A stretch of DNA of 64,000 nucleotides from Streptomyces sp. NBC_00663. Its GTDB lineage: Bacteria; Actinomycetota; Actinomycetes; Streptomycetales; Streptomycetaceae. A program made the translations under genes and the position numbers. The notes below the pieces were generated by a model, which saw nothing but the letters and a program-made list of their open reading frames with translations, was not told where the DNA came from and made no database searches. Location of the stretch: positions 2,790,001 to 2,854,000 of the forward strand of contig NZ_CP109027.1 of assembly GCF_036226885.1 (NCBI RefSeq). The letters run 5' to 3'. The first letter of the stretch is position 1, and every line of letters starts with the position of its first letter. This document shows, piece after piece, positions 1 to 8,321 of the stretch.

Positions 1-123
1 GGTGAGATAGAAACGCCGCTCGGTCTCGATCACGTACTTGAACAGACCGACGACATCGCGGTACTCCCGATAGAGCTTCAGCTCCATCTCGGTCTCGTAC
101 TTCTCGAGGTCCTCGGCGCTCAT
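1..123 (-). CDS. DUF2469 family protein, N-terminal fragment
   Basis: This is the 5' end of a minus-strand gene that runs off the left edge; 41 codons are visible. The start ATG at 123 follows a good ribosome binding site (gaaggggaa) at 6-7 bases spacing. The visible residues (MSAEDLEKYETEMELKLYRE, then a VVGLFKYVIETERRFYLT stretch) match the conserved start of the actinobacterial DUF2469 family, short acidic proteins of unknown function. It follows the Nudix gene in the same direction, so it may be co-transcribed with it. Confidence 0.8.
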   Translation of the reverse strand, partial: MSAEDLEKYETEMELKLYREYRDVVGLFKYVIETERRFYLT

Positions 124-179
124 GGCATGTTCCCCTTCAGCCGTGCGATCCCCCCATTGTGCGCCAGTCCCGTCAGCCC

Positions 180-695
180 CTAGACGATTTCGGTGTCGAG
201 GGTCACGGGCCCGGCCGGGGGACCTTCGTCGAGCAGCCTGCGGAGCAGCTCGGCGAGTCTGGTCGGATACACCGTCTCATGTGCCCGGGTCAGTTCCTGA
301 CAGGTCCACCAGCGCGCTCCGGCGACGCTGCGCCGTTCCAGATCGGTGAGCGCCGTCGCCGCCGTCGCCGTCTGGGTCGTCCGGGCCAGGAAGTACCACT
401 CGTCCTGGTCCCAGCGGCGCCCCGCGAAGGGGAAGGAGCACATCCGCCGCCACAGCACCGGACCGAGCTCGACCTCGGTGATCCCGGTCTCCTCGACGAG
501 TTCCCGCAGAGCGGCCTCTTCACGAGTCTCGTCGCCCTCGACTCCGCCGCCGGGCGTGAACCACCAGTCGTCGCTCGGATCGTCCGGCTCATGGCCGTGC
601 AGGAGCAGGATGCGGTCGTCGGGGTCGAGCAGCACCACCCTGGCGACCTTGCGCAGTCCGCCCTCATAGGTGTCCGCCGCGGCCTCAGCGCGCAC
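180..695 (-). CDS. Nudix (MutT-like) hydrolase
   Basis: 171 residues. A full Nudix box lies at about residues 49-71 (GGGVEGDETREEAALREL continuing VEETGI), giving the G-x5-E-x7-RE-x2-EE-x-G pattern whose glutamates bind Mg2+ to cleave X-linked nucleoside diphosphates. The substrate cannot be read from sequence. The GTG start at 695 overlaps the end of sipZ by about 11 bases, so translation is probably coupled. From the literature, the S. lividans sipZ operon also carries unrelated downstream genes including a mutT-like one, which agrees with this layout. Confidence 0.88.
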   Translation of the reverse strand: MRAEAAADTYEGGLRKVARVVLLDPDDRILLLHGHEPDDPSDDWWFTPGGGVEGDETREEAALRELVEETGITEVELGPVLWRRMCSFPFAGRRWDQDEWYFLARTTQTATAATALTDLERRSVAGARWWTCQELTRAHETVYPTRLAELLRRLLDEGPPAGPVTLDTEIV

Positions 696-1467
696 CCACG
701 GGCTCCGTCCGGGCAGGGGCGCCGCGACGCCTGCCGAGCCGCTGGGCGATCGGACCGTAGGCCCCGCCGCCGAGCACGAGCACCGCGCCGCCGATGATCA
801 GGGCGGTGATCGTCCGCAGCGGACCCGGTGAGGACAGCGCACCGAGTTCCTTGAAGCCGCTCGGCTCCTTCAACATGCCGTCCATGGGCCAGACCACGGC
901 GTCGACGCGGGCGGTGACTGCACTGACCGCGACCGTGCCGCTGGCCGCGTCCGTGAGGTGCGCGGAGGAGTCGAGCGAGCCCTGCCGCTCGTCACCGAGC
1001 AGGAACAGCCGGCCCTTGGGGACGGTCACCTCGGGGATGTTCTTCCACTCGGCCAGGCTGTCCTTGGGCAGATACGGTTCGTCGATCTGCTTGCCGTTGA
1101 CGGTCAGCTTGCCCTTCGTGCAGCAGGAGACGGTGTCCCCGCCGACCGCGACCACGCGCTTGACCACCGGGGCGTTGCTCACCCAGCTCTTGTCGGTGAA
1201 GACGACGACGTCGCCCCGGTGGATGTCGCCGGCGTCGATGCGCTGCGCGAGCACCCGGTCACCGGCGTCGATGGTGGGCGCCATCGAGCTGGTGGGCACG
1301 GTGTACGGCCGGTAGACCACCGCTCCCCAGGCGAACCCGCCCAGGAACAGCACCAGGCCCAGCGCGACGGCCAGTCCGGACAGTCGCTGTCCGGTCCGGC
1401 TGCCCACCGGGCCTGTATTGGTGCCACCGCTGCGCGGGGCCGTACGTGTCGTGCTCTCGCCACCCAT
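685..1467 (-). CDS. sipZ: Type I signal peptidase SipZ
   Basis: 260-residue membrane-bound signal peptidase I that removes signal peptides from exported preproteins at the outer face of the membrane. An N-terminal membrane segment lies at about residues 31-52. The nucleophile is probably Ser61 in VPTSSMAPT and the general base Lys103 in VVKRVVAVGGD. The box E equivalent is GDERQGSLDS, slightly off the usual GDxRxxSxDSR. A second hydrophobic segment near residues 215-240 suggests a C-terminal anchor. It is the most distal of four sip genes and is separated from sipY by 103 bases, so it probably has its own promoter. Confidence 0.92.
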   Translation of the reverse strand: MGGESTTRTAPRSGGTNTGPVGSRTGQRLSGLAVALGLVLFLGGFAWGAVVYRPYTVPTSSMAPTIDAGDRVLAQRIDAGDIHRGDVVVFTDKSWVSNAPVVKRVVAVGGDTVSCCTKGKLTVNGKQIDEPYLPKDSLAEWKNIPEVTVPKGRLFLLGDERQGSLDSSAHLTDAASGTVAVSAVTARVDAVVWPMDGMLKEPSGFKELGALSSPGPLRTITALIIGGAVLVLGGGAYGPIAQRLGRRRGAPARTEPVGAR

Positions 1468-1570
1468 GGGTCCGCACCCTACCCGGCGGTACCGGAAGCG
1501 GTCAGCCCCTCTTCGGAGACCTGGGTCACGGCCTCCGTAAAGGTTTCACAAGGTCAACCGCGGGGGGTGA

Positions 1571-2533
1571 TCAGCGCGTCTCGACCGGGGCGGTCTTCCG
1601 CCGCCGCCAGAGCACCACCGGCACCGCGCCCGCGAGCGCCAGCCCCTGCGGGGCCACGGTCAGGGCGGTGGACGCCGAGGACTGGGTGTTCAGGCCGTCC
1701 TGGTCGAAGGTGTCGGGGACCGGCAGGGTGCCCCAGCGGTTGATCGGCCAGGCCTTCACGACGGCGCGCCCGACGACATCGTCGACCGGGACCATGCCGT
1801 GGTGCTTGTCGGTCTGGTTGTAACGGGAGTCGCGCGAGTTCTGGCGGTGGTCGCCCATGACCCAGATGTAGCCCTTGGGGACCTTCACGGTGAACTGGCC
1901 GCCCTGGTCGTCCTGGCTGCACGGGGTGTTGCCCGCGTAGACGTAGTCCGCCTCGTTCAGCGCCTTGCCGTTGACCTTCAGCGGGCCGGTGCCCTTGCAG
2001 GACACGGTGTCGCCGCCGACGCCGATGACCCGCTTGATGAGGTCCTTCTCCTCGGCGGACGGCATCAGACCGATCCAACTGAGGAACGTCTGGATGGCGT
2101 TGGGGTCGGTCGTCGGCTCGCCCGCCAGCCAGTTGTCGGGGTCGTGGAAGACGACGACCTCACCGCGCTCGGGCTCGGAGCCGAACCAGGGCGTCAGCTT
2201 GTCGACCAGGACGCGGTCACCCTGCTGGAGGGTGTTCTGCATCGAGTCGGACGGGATCGAGAACGCCTGCACCAGGAAGGTCTTGATCAGCAGCGCCAGG
2301 ACGAGCGCGATACCGATCAGGATGGGCAGCTCCTTCCAGAAGGAACGCTGCTTCTTCGGCGCGGGCTTGGACTCCTCCTGGCCCTGGTCCGTCCTGGTCC
2401 CGTCCCCGTCTCCGCCGGAGCCATCGCTCGAGGTCACGACGCTGTCCGCGGCCGGGTCGGCCGGGTCCACGGGGCGTCCGCGGTGCTCCTCGCCGTCGTG
2501 TCCGGACCGTGCGCCAACCGCCACATCCCCCAC
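1571..2533 (-). CDS. sipY: Type I signal peptidase SipY
   Basis: 320 residues. The acidic, Gly/Ser-rich cytoplasmic N-terminus (about 65 residues) is followed by a membrane segment near 69-90, nucleophile Ser97 in IPSDSMQNT and base Lys167 in IKRVIGVGGD; box E reads GDHRQNSRDSR. A C-terminal hydrophobic segment at about 287-306 ends in an RRRK positive cluster, a typical second anchor. The GTG start at 2533 has an excellent AAGGAG site 5 bases upstream. In S. lividans SipY is described as the major signal peptidase. The sipX reading frame runs far into this gene (see sipX). Confidence 0.92.
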   Translation of the reverse strand: MGDVAVGARSGHDGEEHRGRPVDPADPAADSVVTSSDGSGGDGDGTRTDQGQEESKPAPKKQRSFWKELPILIGIALVLALLIKTFLVQAFSIPSDSMQNTLQQGDRVLVDKLTPWFGSEPERGEVVVFHDPDNWLAGEPTTDPNAIQTFLSWIGLMPSAEEKDLIKRVIGVGGDTVSCKGTGPLKVNGKALNEADYVYAGNTPCSQDDQGGQFTVKVPKGYIWVMGDHRQNSRDSRYNQTDKHHGMVPVDDVVGRAVVKAWPINRWGTLPVPDTFDQDGLNTQSSASTALTVAPQGLALAGAVPVVLWRRRKTAPVETR

Positions 2534-3518
2534 GCCAACTCCTTACTCTGTGCCGCCGCCTGCCCCATGCACGGCGCAGGCCCACCACTCCCATAACGAG
2601 CGGGAGTTCCGCAGGGGTCGGGAGTTGGACAGGTCCATTCGGATCGTCGGAGGCAACCCTATGCGACAGCGGGGGAGCAGCGGTCGACCCGGTCGCCGAG
2701 TCGGTCACGGAAGCGTAGGTTTTCGGCTCCTTCAACATGTTCCAGTGGCCCAGGGGCCAGGCGATGACCATCGCCCGTCCCACCACCGAGTCCTCGGAGA
2801 CCGTGCCGCCGTAGTCGGTGTCCTGGTGCACGCGGGAGTCCGCGGAGTTGGCCCGGTGGTCGCCCATCACCCACAACCGCCCCTGGGGGACGGTGATGTC
2901 GAACTGCTGCGTGGAGGGAGCGTTGCCGGGATAGAGGTAGTCCTCGCTGAGCGGGACCCCGTTGACGGTGACCCGCCCTTGGGAGTCACAGCACTTGACC
3001 CGGTCGCCGCCGACGCCGACGACCCGCTTGATGAGGTCCTTCTCGTTGTCGGACGGCAGCAGACCGATGAAGGTGAGCCCTTCCTTGATCTGCTTGACGA
3101 CGACGGGGTCCTCCTTCTTCGTCGTCGTCTGCTCGTCCTTGAGCCAGCCGCCGGGGTCCTTGAAGACGACGACGTCCCCGCGCTGCGGCTTGGAGCCGAA
3201 CCACGGGGTGAACTTGTCGACCAGGACGCGGTCGCCGATCTGGATCGTCTGCTCCATGGAGCCGGACGGGATCACGAAGGCCTGCACGAGGAAGGTCTTC
3301 AGCACCAGGGCTATGAGCACGGCGACACCGACGAGGAGCGGTATCTCCTTGACGGCGGAGCGCCTTCGGCGCCGCTTGACCTTGCGCTGGAGCTTGCGGC
3401 GCTCCGCTCGCGAGCGCCCGCCGGCGGGGCTGGCGGCGCGCCGGACGCCGGTGGGCAGAAGGTTGTCGGCGGCGTCACCGGACACCCCGCGCGGTTTGCC
3501 GCGGTTACCCATGCGCAC
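2217..3518 (-). CDS. sipX: Type I signal peptidase SipX (frame extends into sipY)
   Basis: Residues 1 to about 310 form a normal signal peptidase I: an Arg-rich cytoplasmic head, membrane segment 59-80, nucleophile Ser87 in IPSGSMEQT, base Lys164 in IKRVVGVGGD and box E GDHRANSADSR. A hydrophobic stretch near LPTPAELPLVMGVVGL may be a second anchor. The frame then stays open for 317 bases inside sipY in another phase, giving 433 codons with an Arg/Gly/Pro-rich shadow tail. A TAA directly abutting the sipY Shine-Dalgarno (TAAGGAG) lies one frame away, so the natural end is uncertain. The start is GTG at 3518 (ATG at 3512 also possible), overlapping the sipW stop. Confidence 0.8.
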   Translation of the reverse strand: MRMGNRGKPRGVSGDAADNLLPTGVRRAASPAGGRSRAERRKLQRKVKRRRRRSAVKEIPLLVGVAVLIALVLKTFLVQAFVIPSGSMEQTIQIGDRVLVDKFTPWFGSKPQRGDVVVFKDPGGWLKDEQTTTKKEDPVVVKQIKEGLTFIGLLPSDNEKDLIKRVVGVGGDRVKCCDSQGRVTVNGVPLSEDYLYPGNAPSTQQFDITVPQGRLWVMGDHRANSADSRVHQDTDYGGTVSEDSVVGRAMVIAWPLGHWNMLKEPKTYASVTDSATGSTAAPPLSHRVASDDPNGPVQLPTPAELPLVMGVVGLRRAWGRRRHRVRSWRGGCGGWRTVRTRRRGAPRTPRGPGRPGRGQRRDLERWLRRRRGRDQDGPGPGGVQARAEEAAFLLEGAAHPDRYRARPGAADQDLPGAGVLDPVRLDAEHPPAG

Positions 3519-4221
3519 CGCCCTCGGCGGGCACGCGCGCGTAGGCGTCGGAAGGCCCCAGCCGGGTCCAGTGGGCGGTCGGCCATACGATCCAGTCGGC
3601 GCGGCCGATCACCTGGCCGACCGGGATCATGCCGCCGCCGGGCGAACCCAGGTGGTCGCGGGAGTCGCTGGAGTGACTGCGGTGGTCACCGAGAACGAAG
3701 AGAGTGCCGTCGGGCACGACGACGTCGAAGGGAACCGTCGACGGGCTGTCACCGGGGTACAGGAAAGTCGACTCGTCGACCGAGCGGCCGTTCACCTCGA
3801 TCCTCCCCTTCTTGTCGCAGCAGACCACGTGGTCTCCCCCCACCCCCACAACGCGCTTGATGTAGTCCGCGTCCCCGAAATACCCGGATCCGTCGAACAC
3901 GACCATCTCTCCGCGCCGCGGCTCGGCACCGAAACGGTACGCCAACTTGTTTACGAGAACGCGGTCCCCGATCCTCAATCCGTTTTCCATGGATCCGCTG
4001 GGAATCTGGAAGGGTTGAGCCACGAAAACGTTGAGAAGCAGCAAAAACAGCAGGCAGAACAGCACACTCAGGGTGATCCGCCCACCGGGGAGCCACTCGG
4101 TGATCCGCGACACGAACGCGAAACGCGACCGCCCCTCCTGACCCTCAGTGTCCGAGATCTCCTCGGAGTCGGAAGGGCGGGAGGAGCGGTCGCGCTCCGT
4201 CTGCTGTGCTTCGGTGTCCAT
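3505..4221 (-). CDS. sipW: Type I signal peptidase SipW
   Basis: 238 residues. An acidic cytoplasmic head (1-35) is followed by a membrane segment at about 48-68, nucleophile Ser77 in IPSGSMENG and base Lys122 in IKRVVGVGGD; box E is GDHRSHSSDSR. Unlike its three neighbours it ends soon after the catalytic domain (WTRLGPSDAYARVP) with no C-terminal anchor. It starts 45 bases after the rplS stop, so the sip cluster may be partly read from the ribosomal operon upstream. Its stop overlaps the sipX start. Confidence 0.92.
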   Translation of the reverse strand: MDTEAQQTERDRSSRPSDSEEISDTEGQEGRSRFAFVSRITEWLPGGRITLSVLFCLLFLLLLNVFVAQPFQIPSGSMENGLRIGDRVLVNKLAYRFGAEPRRGEMVVFDGSGYFGDADYIKRVVGVGGDHVVCCDKKGRIEVNGRSVDESTFLYPGDSPSTVPFDVVVPDGTLFVLGDHRSHSSDSRDHLGSPGGGMIPVGQVIGRADWIVWPTAHWTRLGPSDAYARVPAEGGAHG

Positions 4222-4266
4222 CGGAGCCAGATGTTATCCGGCCCCGATAAGAACACCCGCGCGAGC

Positions 4267-4617
4267 TCAGCTGTCGCGCTTCTCCTTGATCTTCGCGGCC
4301 TTACCGCGCAGCTCGCGCAGGTAGTAGAGCTTGGCGCGACGCACGTCACCGCGGGTGACGAGCTCGATCTTCTCGACGATCGGGGTGTGCACCGGGAAGG
4401 TGCGCTCGACGCCGACGGAGAAGGAGACCTTGCGGACCGTGAAGGTCTCGCGGACACCGGCGCCCTGGCGACGGATGACTACGCCCTTGAACTGCTGCAC
4501 ACGGGAGCGGTTGCCCTCGATGACGCGGACGTGGACGTTGACGGTGTCACCCGGGCGGAAGGCCGGGATGTCGCTGCGCAGCGACGCGCTGTCGACGGAG
4601 TCGAGCAGGTGAGACAT
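4267..4617 (-). CDS. rplS: 50S ribosomal protein L19
   Basis: 116 residues, the normal length. L19 sits at the 30S-50S interface. The conserved core ([20 protein letters not shown] and the FKGVVI stretch) and the lysine-rich end are present. I chose the ATG at 4617 (MSHLLDSVD) rather than an upstream in-frame ATG at 4644, because family members begin here and a purine-rich aagaaag stretch precedes it. It belongs to the rpsP-KH-rimM-trmD-rplS translation operon. Confidence 0.97.
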   Translation of the reverse strand: MSHLLDSVDSASLRSDIPAFRPGDTVNVHVRVIEGNRSRVQQFKGVVIRRQGAGVRETFTVRKVSFSVGVERTFPVHTPIVEKIELVTRGDVRRAKLYYLRELRGKAAKIKEKRDS

Positions 4618-4689
4618 TTCGTCTGCTTTCTTCGCCCATGCCACAGGTCATAAGCGGGAGATAGGTGTTTCATGAGGAGCTGTCCGTGT

Positions 4690-4745
4690 CGGGGCGGGCG
4701 TCGTGTCCCCCTGTGGCAGGGGCGCACGCCGGACGACGCACAACA
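4690..4745 (-). promoter_or_regulatory. Hairpin-rich trmD-rplS intercistronic leader
   Basis: The 133-base gap before rplS holds nested inverted repeats. An inner CCCCTG/CAGGGG stem (4708-4713 with 4717-4722) has a TGG loop; an outer gcgtcgt/acgacgc pair lies at 699-705 and 733-739 of the same block. It may act as an attenuator, a processing site or an L19 autoregulatory leader; only the structure is seen. Confidence 0.35.
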
Positions 4746-4750
4746 GCGAC

Positions 4751-5584
4751 CTATTCTTCCACGCCGTCGACCCGACGCCAAAATCGGCCGTACGGCTCCC
4801 CCTCCGGGTCGGGCACCCAGCCCAGGATGGAGAGCATCTCGCGGTCCTTCTTGTCGAAGGCCTTGGGCTCGCAGCGCTCGATGAGGTCGGGCCGGTGGGC
4901 GGTGGTGCGCTTGAGGGCCTCGTCGCGCCGCCAGCGGGCGATCCTGCCGTGGTGGCCGCTGAGCAGCGTCTCCGGGATCTCCCGGCCGCGCCAGGCGGGC
5001 GGCTTGGTGTAGACGGGGCCTTCGAGGAGGTTCGCCATGGCGCCGGGCGCGAAGGAGTCGTCCCGGTGCGACTCGGCGTTGCCGAGAACGCCGGGCAGCA
5101 GTCGTGCCACGGCCTCGGTGACGACCAGTACGGCCGCCTCGCCGCCGGCGAGGACGTAGTCGCCGATGGAGACCTCGTAGACCGGCATCCGGGTCGCGTA
5201 CTCGTCGATGACCCGGCGGTCGATGCCCTCGTAGCGGGCGGGCGTGAAGACCAGCCAGGGCCGCTCGGAGAGCTCGACGGCGAGTTCCTGGGTGAAGGGG
5301 CGTCCGCTGGGCGTCGGGACGATGAGAGCGGGCGCGTGGGAGCCCGCCTCATAACCGTCGGCCAGCACGGAGTCCAGCGCGTCCCCCCAGGGCCCGGTCT
5401 TCATAACCATGCCGGGGCCACCGCCGTACGGAGTGTCGTCGACGGTGTTGTGGCGGTCGTAGGTCCACTCGCGCAGGTCGTGCACCTGGACGTCGAGCTG
5501 CCCACGCGCGCGTGCCTTGCCGACGAGGGACACGTTCAGGGGTTCGAGGTACTCGGGAAAGATCGTGACGACGTCCAGCCTCAT
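4751..5584 (-). CDS. trmD: tRNA (guanine37-N1)-methyltransferase
   Basis: 277 residues. TrmD methylates N1 of G37 next to the anticodon of a subset of tRNAs using S-adenosylmethionine through a trefoil-knot (SPOUT) fold. Family hallmarks are present: [11 protein letters not shown] at the N-terminus, [25 protein letters not shown] and [14 protein letters not shown]. The ATG at 5584 overlaps the rimM stop as ATGA, indicating translational coupling in the rpsP operon. Confidence 0.97.
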   Translation of the reverse strand: MRLDVVTIFPEYLEPLNVSLVGKARARGQLDVQVHDLREWTYDRHNTVDDTPYGGGPGMVMKTGPWGDALDSVLADGYEAGSHAPALIVPTPSGRPFTQELAVELSERPWLVFTPARYEGIDRRVIDEYATRMPVYEVSIGDYVLAGGEAAVLVVTEAVARLLPGVLGNAESHRDDSFAPGAMANLLEGPVYTKPPAWRGREIPETLLSGHHGRIARWRRDEALKRTTAHRPDLIERCEPKAFDKKDREMLSILGWVPDPEGEPYGRFWRRVDGVEE

Positions 5585-6147
5585 GCGCCGTCTTCCTTCG
5601 AGGACGCGATCTCGGCCTGGTCGTCGATCAGTCCGGGAGGCGGGTCGATGATCGCCCGCTGCTCCTCCAGGTCGATCTCCGTGACGATCTCCTGCACGAA
5701 CGGGATCATCACCTCACTGCCGTCGGGCCGCTCGACGATGAAGAGGTCCTGGGACGGCAGGTGCGAGATCTCGGTGATCCGGCCGACCTCCGCACCGTCC
5801 TTGGTGACCACGTCCAGGTCCATCAACTGGTGGTCGTAGTACTCGTCCTCCTCCTCCGGCAGCTCCTCCGGGTCGATCTCGGCGATCAGGAGGGTGTTGC
5901 GCAGGGCCTCGGCGCCGGTGCGGTCCTTGACGCCCTCGAAGCGCAGGAGGAGACGGCCGCTGTGGACCCGGCCGGTCTCGATGGTGAGGGGGCCGGTGGC
6001 GGCGGGGTCCGTGAGCAGTACGGCACCGGGCCCGAGCCTGAGCTCCGGCTCGTCGGTGCGGACCTCGACGGTGACCTCGCCCTTGATGCCATGGGCACGG
6101 CCGATGCGAGCGACTACGAGCTGCACTTTTCGAAGATCTCCTGTCAT
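5581..6147 (-). CDS. rimM: 16S rRNA processing protein RimM
   Basis: 188 residues. RimM assists late 30S maturation and binds S19. The N-terminal RimM barrel starts with [18 protein letters not shown]; the PRC-barrel half contains [12 protein letters not shown] and [17 protein letters not shown], ending with a [27 protein letters not shown] segment typical of the family. The start at 6147 ([12 protein letters not shown]) is plausible; a GTG a few codons in (VQLVV) is an alternative. It overlaps trmD by 4 bases. Confidence 0.95.
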   Translation of the reverse strand: MTGDLRKVQLVVARIGRAHGIKGEVTVEVRTDEPELRLGPGAVLLTDPAATGPLTIETGRVHSGRLLLRFEGVKDRTGAEALRNTLLIAEIDPEELPEEEDEYYDHQLMDLDVVTKDGAEVGRITEISHLPSQDLFIVERPDGSEVMIPFVQEIVTEIDLEEQRAIIDPPPGLIDDQAEIASSKEDGA

Positions 6148-6174
6148 GCGACTGGCCGTACGGCCATACGACTA

Positions 6175-6210
6175 CGGGCCGGGGACGGCCCTTAGGCCCT
6201 CCCCGGCCCG
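6175..6210 (-). terminator. Intercistronic hairpin between the KH-protein gene and rimM
   Basis: A 10-bp perfect GC stem (cgggccgggg at 6175-6184, ccccggcccg at 6201-6210) has a 16-base loop and lies 28 bases before the rimM start. A 14-base palindrome (tggccgtacggcca) lies nearby around 6153-6166. There is no T-tract, so an RNA processing or attenuation role inside the operon is as likely as termination. Confidence 0.45.
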
Positions 6211-6230
6211 AGCCGGTGCTGCGTTTGGCG

Positions 6231-6470
6231 TCAGCGGACGTGGTCCACGTCGACGAGGTCGACGCGGACACCGCGACCGCCGATGGCGCCCACGACGGTG
6301 CGCAGAGCGCGTGCGGTGCGGCCGTTGCGGCCGATCACCTTGCCGAGGTCATCGGGGTGCACCCGGACCTCGAGCACGCGTCCGCGGCGCAGGTTGCGCG
6401 AGGCGACCTGCACATCGTCAGGGTTGTCGACGATGCCCTTCACGAGGTGCTCGAGAGCCTCCTCGAGCAT
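6231..6470 (-). CDS. KH-domain RNA-binding protein (KhpA/YlqC family)
   Basis: 79 residues, a single KH domain: LEEALEHLVKGIVDNP, then VRVHPDDLGKVIGRNGRTAR carrying the GxxG loop (GRNG), then ALRTVVGAIGGRGVRVDLVDVD. The family (UPF0109, KhpA in Firmicutes) binds RNA and is linked to cell-division control there; its actinobacterial role is less clear. It starts 2 bases after the rpsP stop, so the two are surely one transcript. Confidence 0.93.
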   Translation of the reverse strand: MLEEALEHLVKGIVDNPDDVQVASRNLRRGRVLEVRVHPDDLGKVIGRNGRTARALRTVVGAIGGRGVRVDLVDVDHVR

Positions 6471-6472
6471 GC

Positions 6473-6892
6473 TCAGGCCTCGGTCGACTCGGACTCGGCG
6501 GCAGCCTCGTCCTTCTTCTCAGCCTTCTTCTTCTGGGTGATGGCCTCACCCTTGCCCTCGTCGTCGCCACCAAGGGCCTCGAACGACGGGCGCGCGGCCT
6601 TCGGAGCGGCCACGAGCAGCGGAGCCGGGGCGGGCTCGCCCTTGAACTTCTGCCAGTCGCCGGTCTTCTTCAGAATGGCGAGCACGGGCTCGGTCGGCTG
6701 CGCGCCGACACCCAGCCAGTAGGCGACGCGCTCGGCGTCGACCTCGATGCGCGACGGGTTCTGCACCGGGTGGTACAGACCGATCTCCTCGATCGCACGG
6801 CCGTCACGACGGGTGCGGGAGTCGGCGACGACGATGCGGTAGTGAGGCGAACGGATCTTGCCCAGACGCTTCAGCTTGATCTTGACTGCCAC
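6473..6892 (-). CDS. rpsP: 30S ribosomal protein S16
   Basis: 139 residues. The conserved domain [38 protein letters not shown] and [21 protein letters not shown] covers residues 1-80. The remaining about 55 residues form the Ala/Lys/Glu-rich tail common in actinobacteria. It is the first gene of the translation operon. The start codon is preceded by a ggagaaccc site. The 277-base upstream gap should contain the operon promoter. Confidence 0.97.
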   Translation of the reverse strand: MAVKIKLKRLGKIRSPHYRIVVADSRTRRDGRAIEEIGLYHPVQNPSRIEVDAERVAYWLGVGAQPTEPVLAILKKTGDWQKFKGEPAPAPLLVAAPKAARPSFEALGGDDEGKGEAITQKKKAEKKDEAAAESESTEA

Positions 6893-7064
6893 GGGAGTGG
6901 GTTCTCCTGGTTTTGACGTGATTGGGCACGGCGAGATTGCCGCGTGGGGTTGCGGTACCCGAGTGCCCGATGGACGCGTCAGCCGGAGGAGAGAGGGGTC
7001 CTGTGCGACTGTCGAGTACAGCTAGCCATTGTGCCACACCCCGCGGGTCACCTCGGACCGAGGC

Positions 7065-7130
7065 TGTCGTGGGGCATGCCTGACGGGCACCCGGCGCATC
7101 GGGTGCCCGTCAGGCATGCGCACCACGACA
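7065..7130 (-). terminator. Very strong hairpin downstream of the SprT-like gene
   Basis: A perfect 20-bp inverted repeat (7074-7093 with 7100-7119) has a 6-base loop, extended by another 8 bp (7065-7072 with 7123-7130) across a small internal loop. It sits about 40 bases past the stop of the SprT-like gene and before the rpsP operon, so it probably insulates the two transcripts. There is no T-tract, as is usual in Streptomyces. Confidence 0.75.
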
Positions 7131-7169
7131 CCGGTCCCGGCACCCACGAGACGCCGGCACCGCGCGTGG

Positions 7170-7766
7170 CTACGCCGCGCCGACGACCTCCGGGATACGG
7201 AACGGCTTTCCGCAGCCGCCGCACACGATCGGCGCCTGCGCCAGCACCGACGGGACGACCCGTACGTTGCGGCCGCAGTCGCAGACCGCCTTCACCCGCA
7301 CGCCGCCCCCGGAGGAGCCGTGCCGGGCGGCGGGGCCGCGGAAGGTGCGGGAGGTGTCGGCGGAGGTGGCCGCCGTGTGCGCCTTCAGGGCGCGCTGGAG
7401 GCGGTCGATCGTCGGCCGGTAGCGGCGCTTCGCCTCGGGGTTGAGGGTGACCAGCGAGAAGCCGCTGCTCGGGTGCGGTTCCTCGGGGTGGTCCAGGCCC
7501 AGCTCCTCGGCGATCGCGAGGAATCTGCGGTTGTGGTAGCGGCCGGCGCGGGAGGTGTCACGGACGCCGCGGGCGGCGGCGATCCCATGGACTGCCTCAT
7601 GGAGCAGTCGCTCGAAGGAGAGTTCGTGTCCGCACGCGGACGACGACTCCCCGATCAGGGACTCTGGCGCGGCGAGGTCGGGCAGCTCGGGGTGGTACCG
7701 CTGAATGTCGGCCCACGCCTGTGCCAGCTCGGCGGCGAGAACAGGTGGTGTCTGTGTCGTGCTCAC
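7170..7766 (-). CDS. SprT-like putative zinc metallopeptidase with C-terminal zinc ribbon
   Basis: 198 residues. SFERLLHEAVHGIAAARG (about 50-65) contains an HExxH motif (HEAVH, 56-60), and TSRAGRYHNRRF (71-82) offers a third His, as in SprT/zincin folds. The C-terminus has paired cysteines (CDC and CGGC, about 157-183) that look like a zinc ribbon. Similar proteins are usually labelled hypothetical or SprT-like in actinobacteria. Catalytic activity is inferred from motif only. It is monocistronic, divergent from the methyltransferase, with a strong terminator downstream. Confidence 0.7.
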   Translation of the reverse strand: MSTTQTPPVLAAELAQAWADIQRYHPELPDLAAPESLIGESSSACGHELSFERLLHEAVHGIAAARGVRDTSRAGRYHNRRFLAIAEELGLDHPEEPHPSSGFSLVTLNPEAKRRYRPTIDRLQRALKAHTAATSADTSRTFRGPAARHGSSGGGVRVKAVCDCGRNVRVVPSVLAQAPIVCGGCGKPFRIPEVVGAA

Positions 7767-8321
7767 GTAATGACAACGAGCGTGAGGGCCCGTGTGTTCC
7801 TATTCCGGGCCATCCCAAATAATTTGCACGTACCCGTCAGTTGCCGCTGATGCGTCCTGACGAGGGCGGGTGCGCTGATCTGCGGATAAGCCTCACAGCT
7901 CGCACTAAGCCGGTACGTAGTCCGATATACGACCCGGCCTGTAGACGGTGTCCGCGCGCCGGGGCGAGTGAGGTCCGCGGATGCGCAAGAGGCGTTTCGG
8001 CCGCTCTCCCGCCGGAAGGCCGCTACCCCAGTAAGCGTGTGCGGCCACCGCGACGTTACCCGGCGCCGAGTCGCCGTCCGGCACCGGCCCGTCCTCGGCG
8101 ACCCGACGGCGATCGGGATCATACGGGCCCACGTTGCCGATATGTGAAATCTCGCCACTCGCACACTCAACCCACAAGCAGGGCCCTACGACCCCTGGAC
8201 GCCGGGACGGACGCGGAGTTTGCTGGCATACGGAAAGACATACGGGGGGAACTGCGAGCGCACGTCACGGGGGCCACGGAAACGGGCACAAGGACCACTC
8301 TCGGCGGATTGGGGCGCTTTG
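7767..8321. other. 555-base divergent intergenic region
   Basis: This separates the SprT-like gene (minus) from the methyltransferase (plus). No RNA gene or convincing coding frame was seen. A 90-codon minus frame at 7905-8177 has patchy Streptomyces-like codon use but no ribosome binding site or recognisable family, so I did not call it. The region must hold both divergent promoters. Base composition is less GC-rich near 7800-7830. Confidence 0.5.

Noticed and set aside
7905..8177. 90-codon minus-strand frame in the SprT/methyltransferase spacer
   Set aside because: Patchy codon bias, no ribosome binding site, no recognisable domain and an overlapping competing frame.
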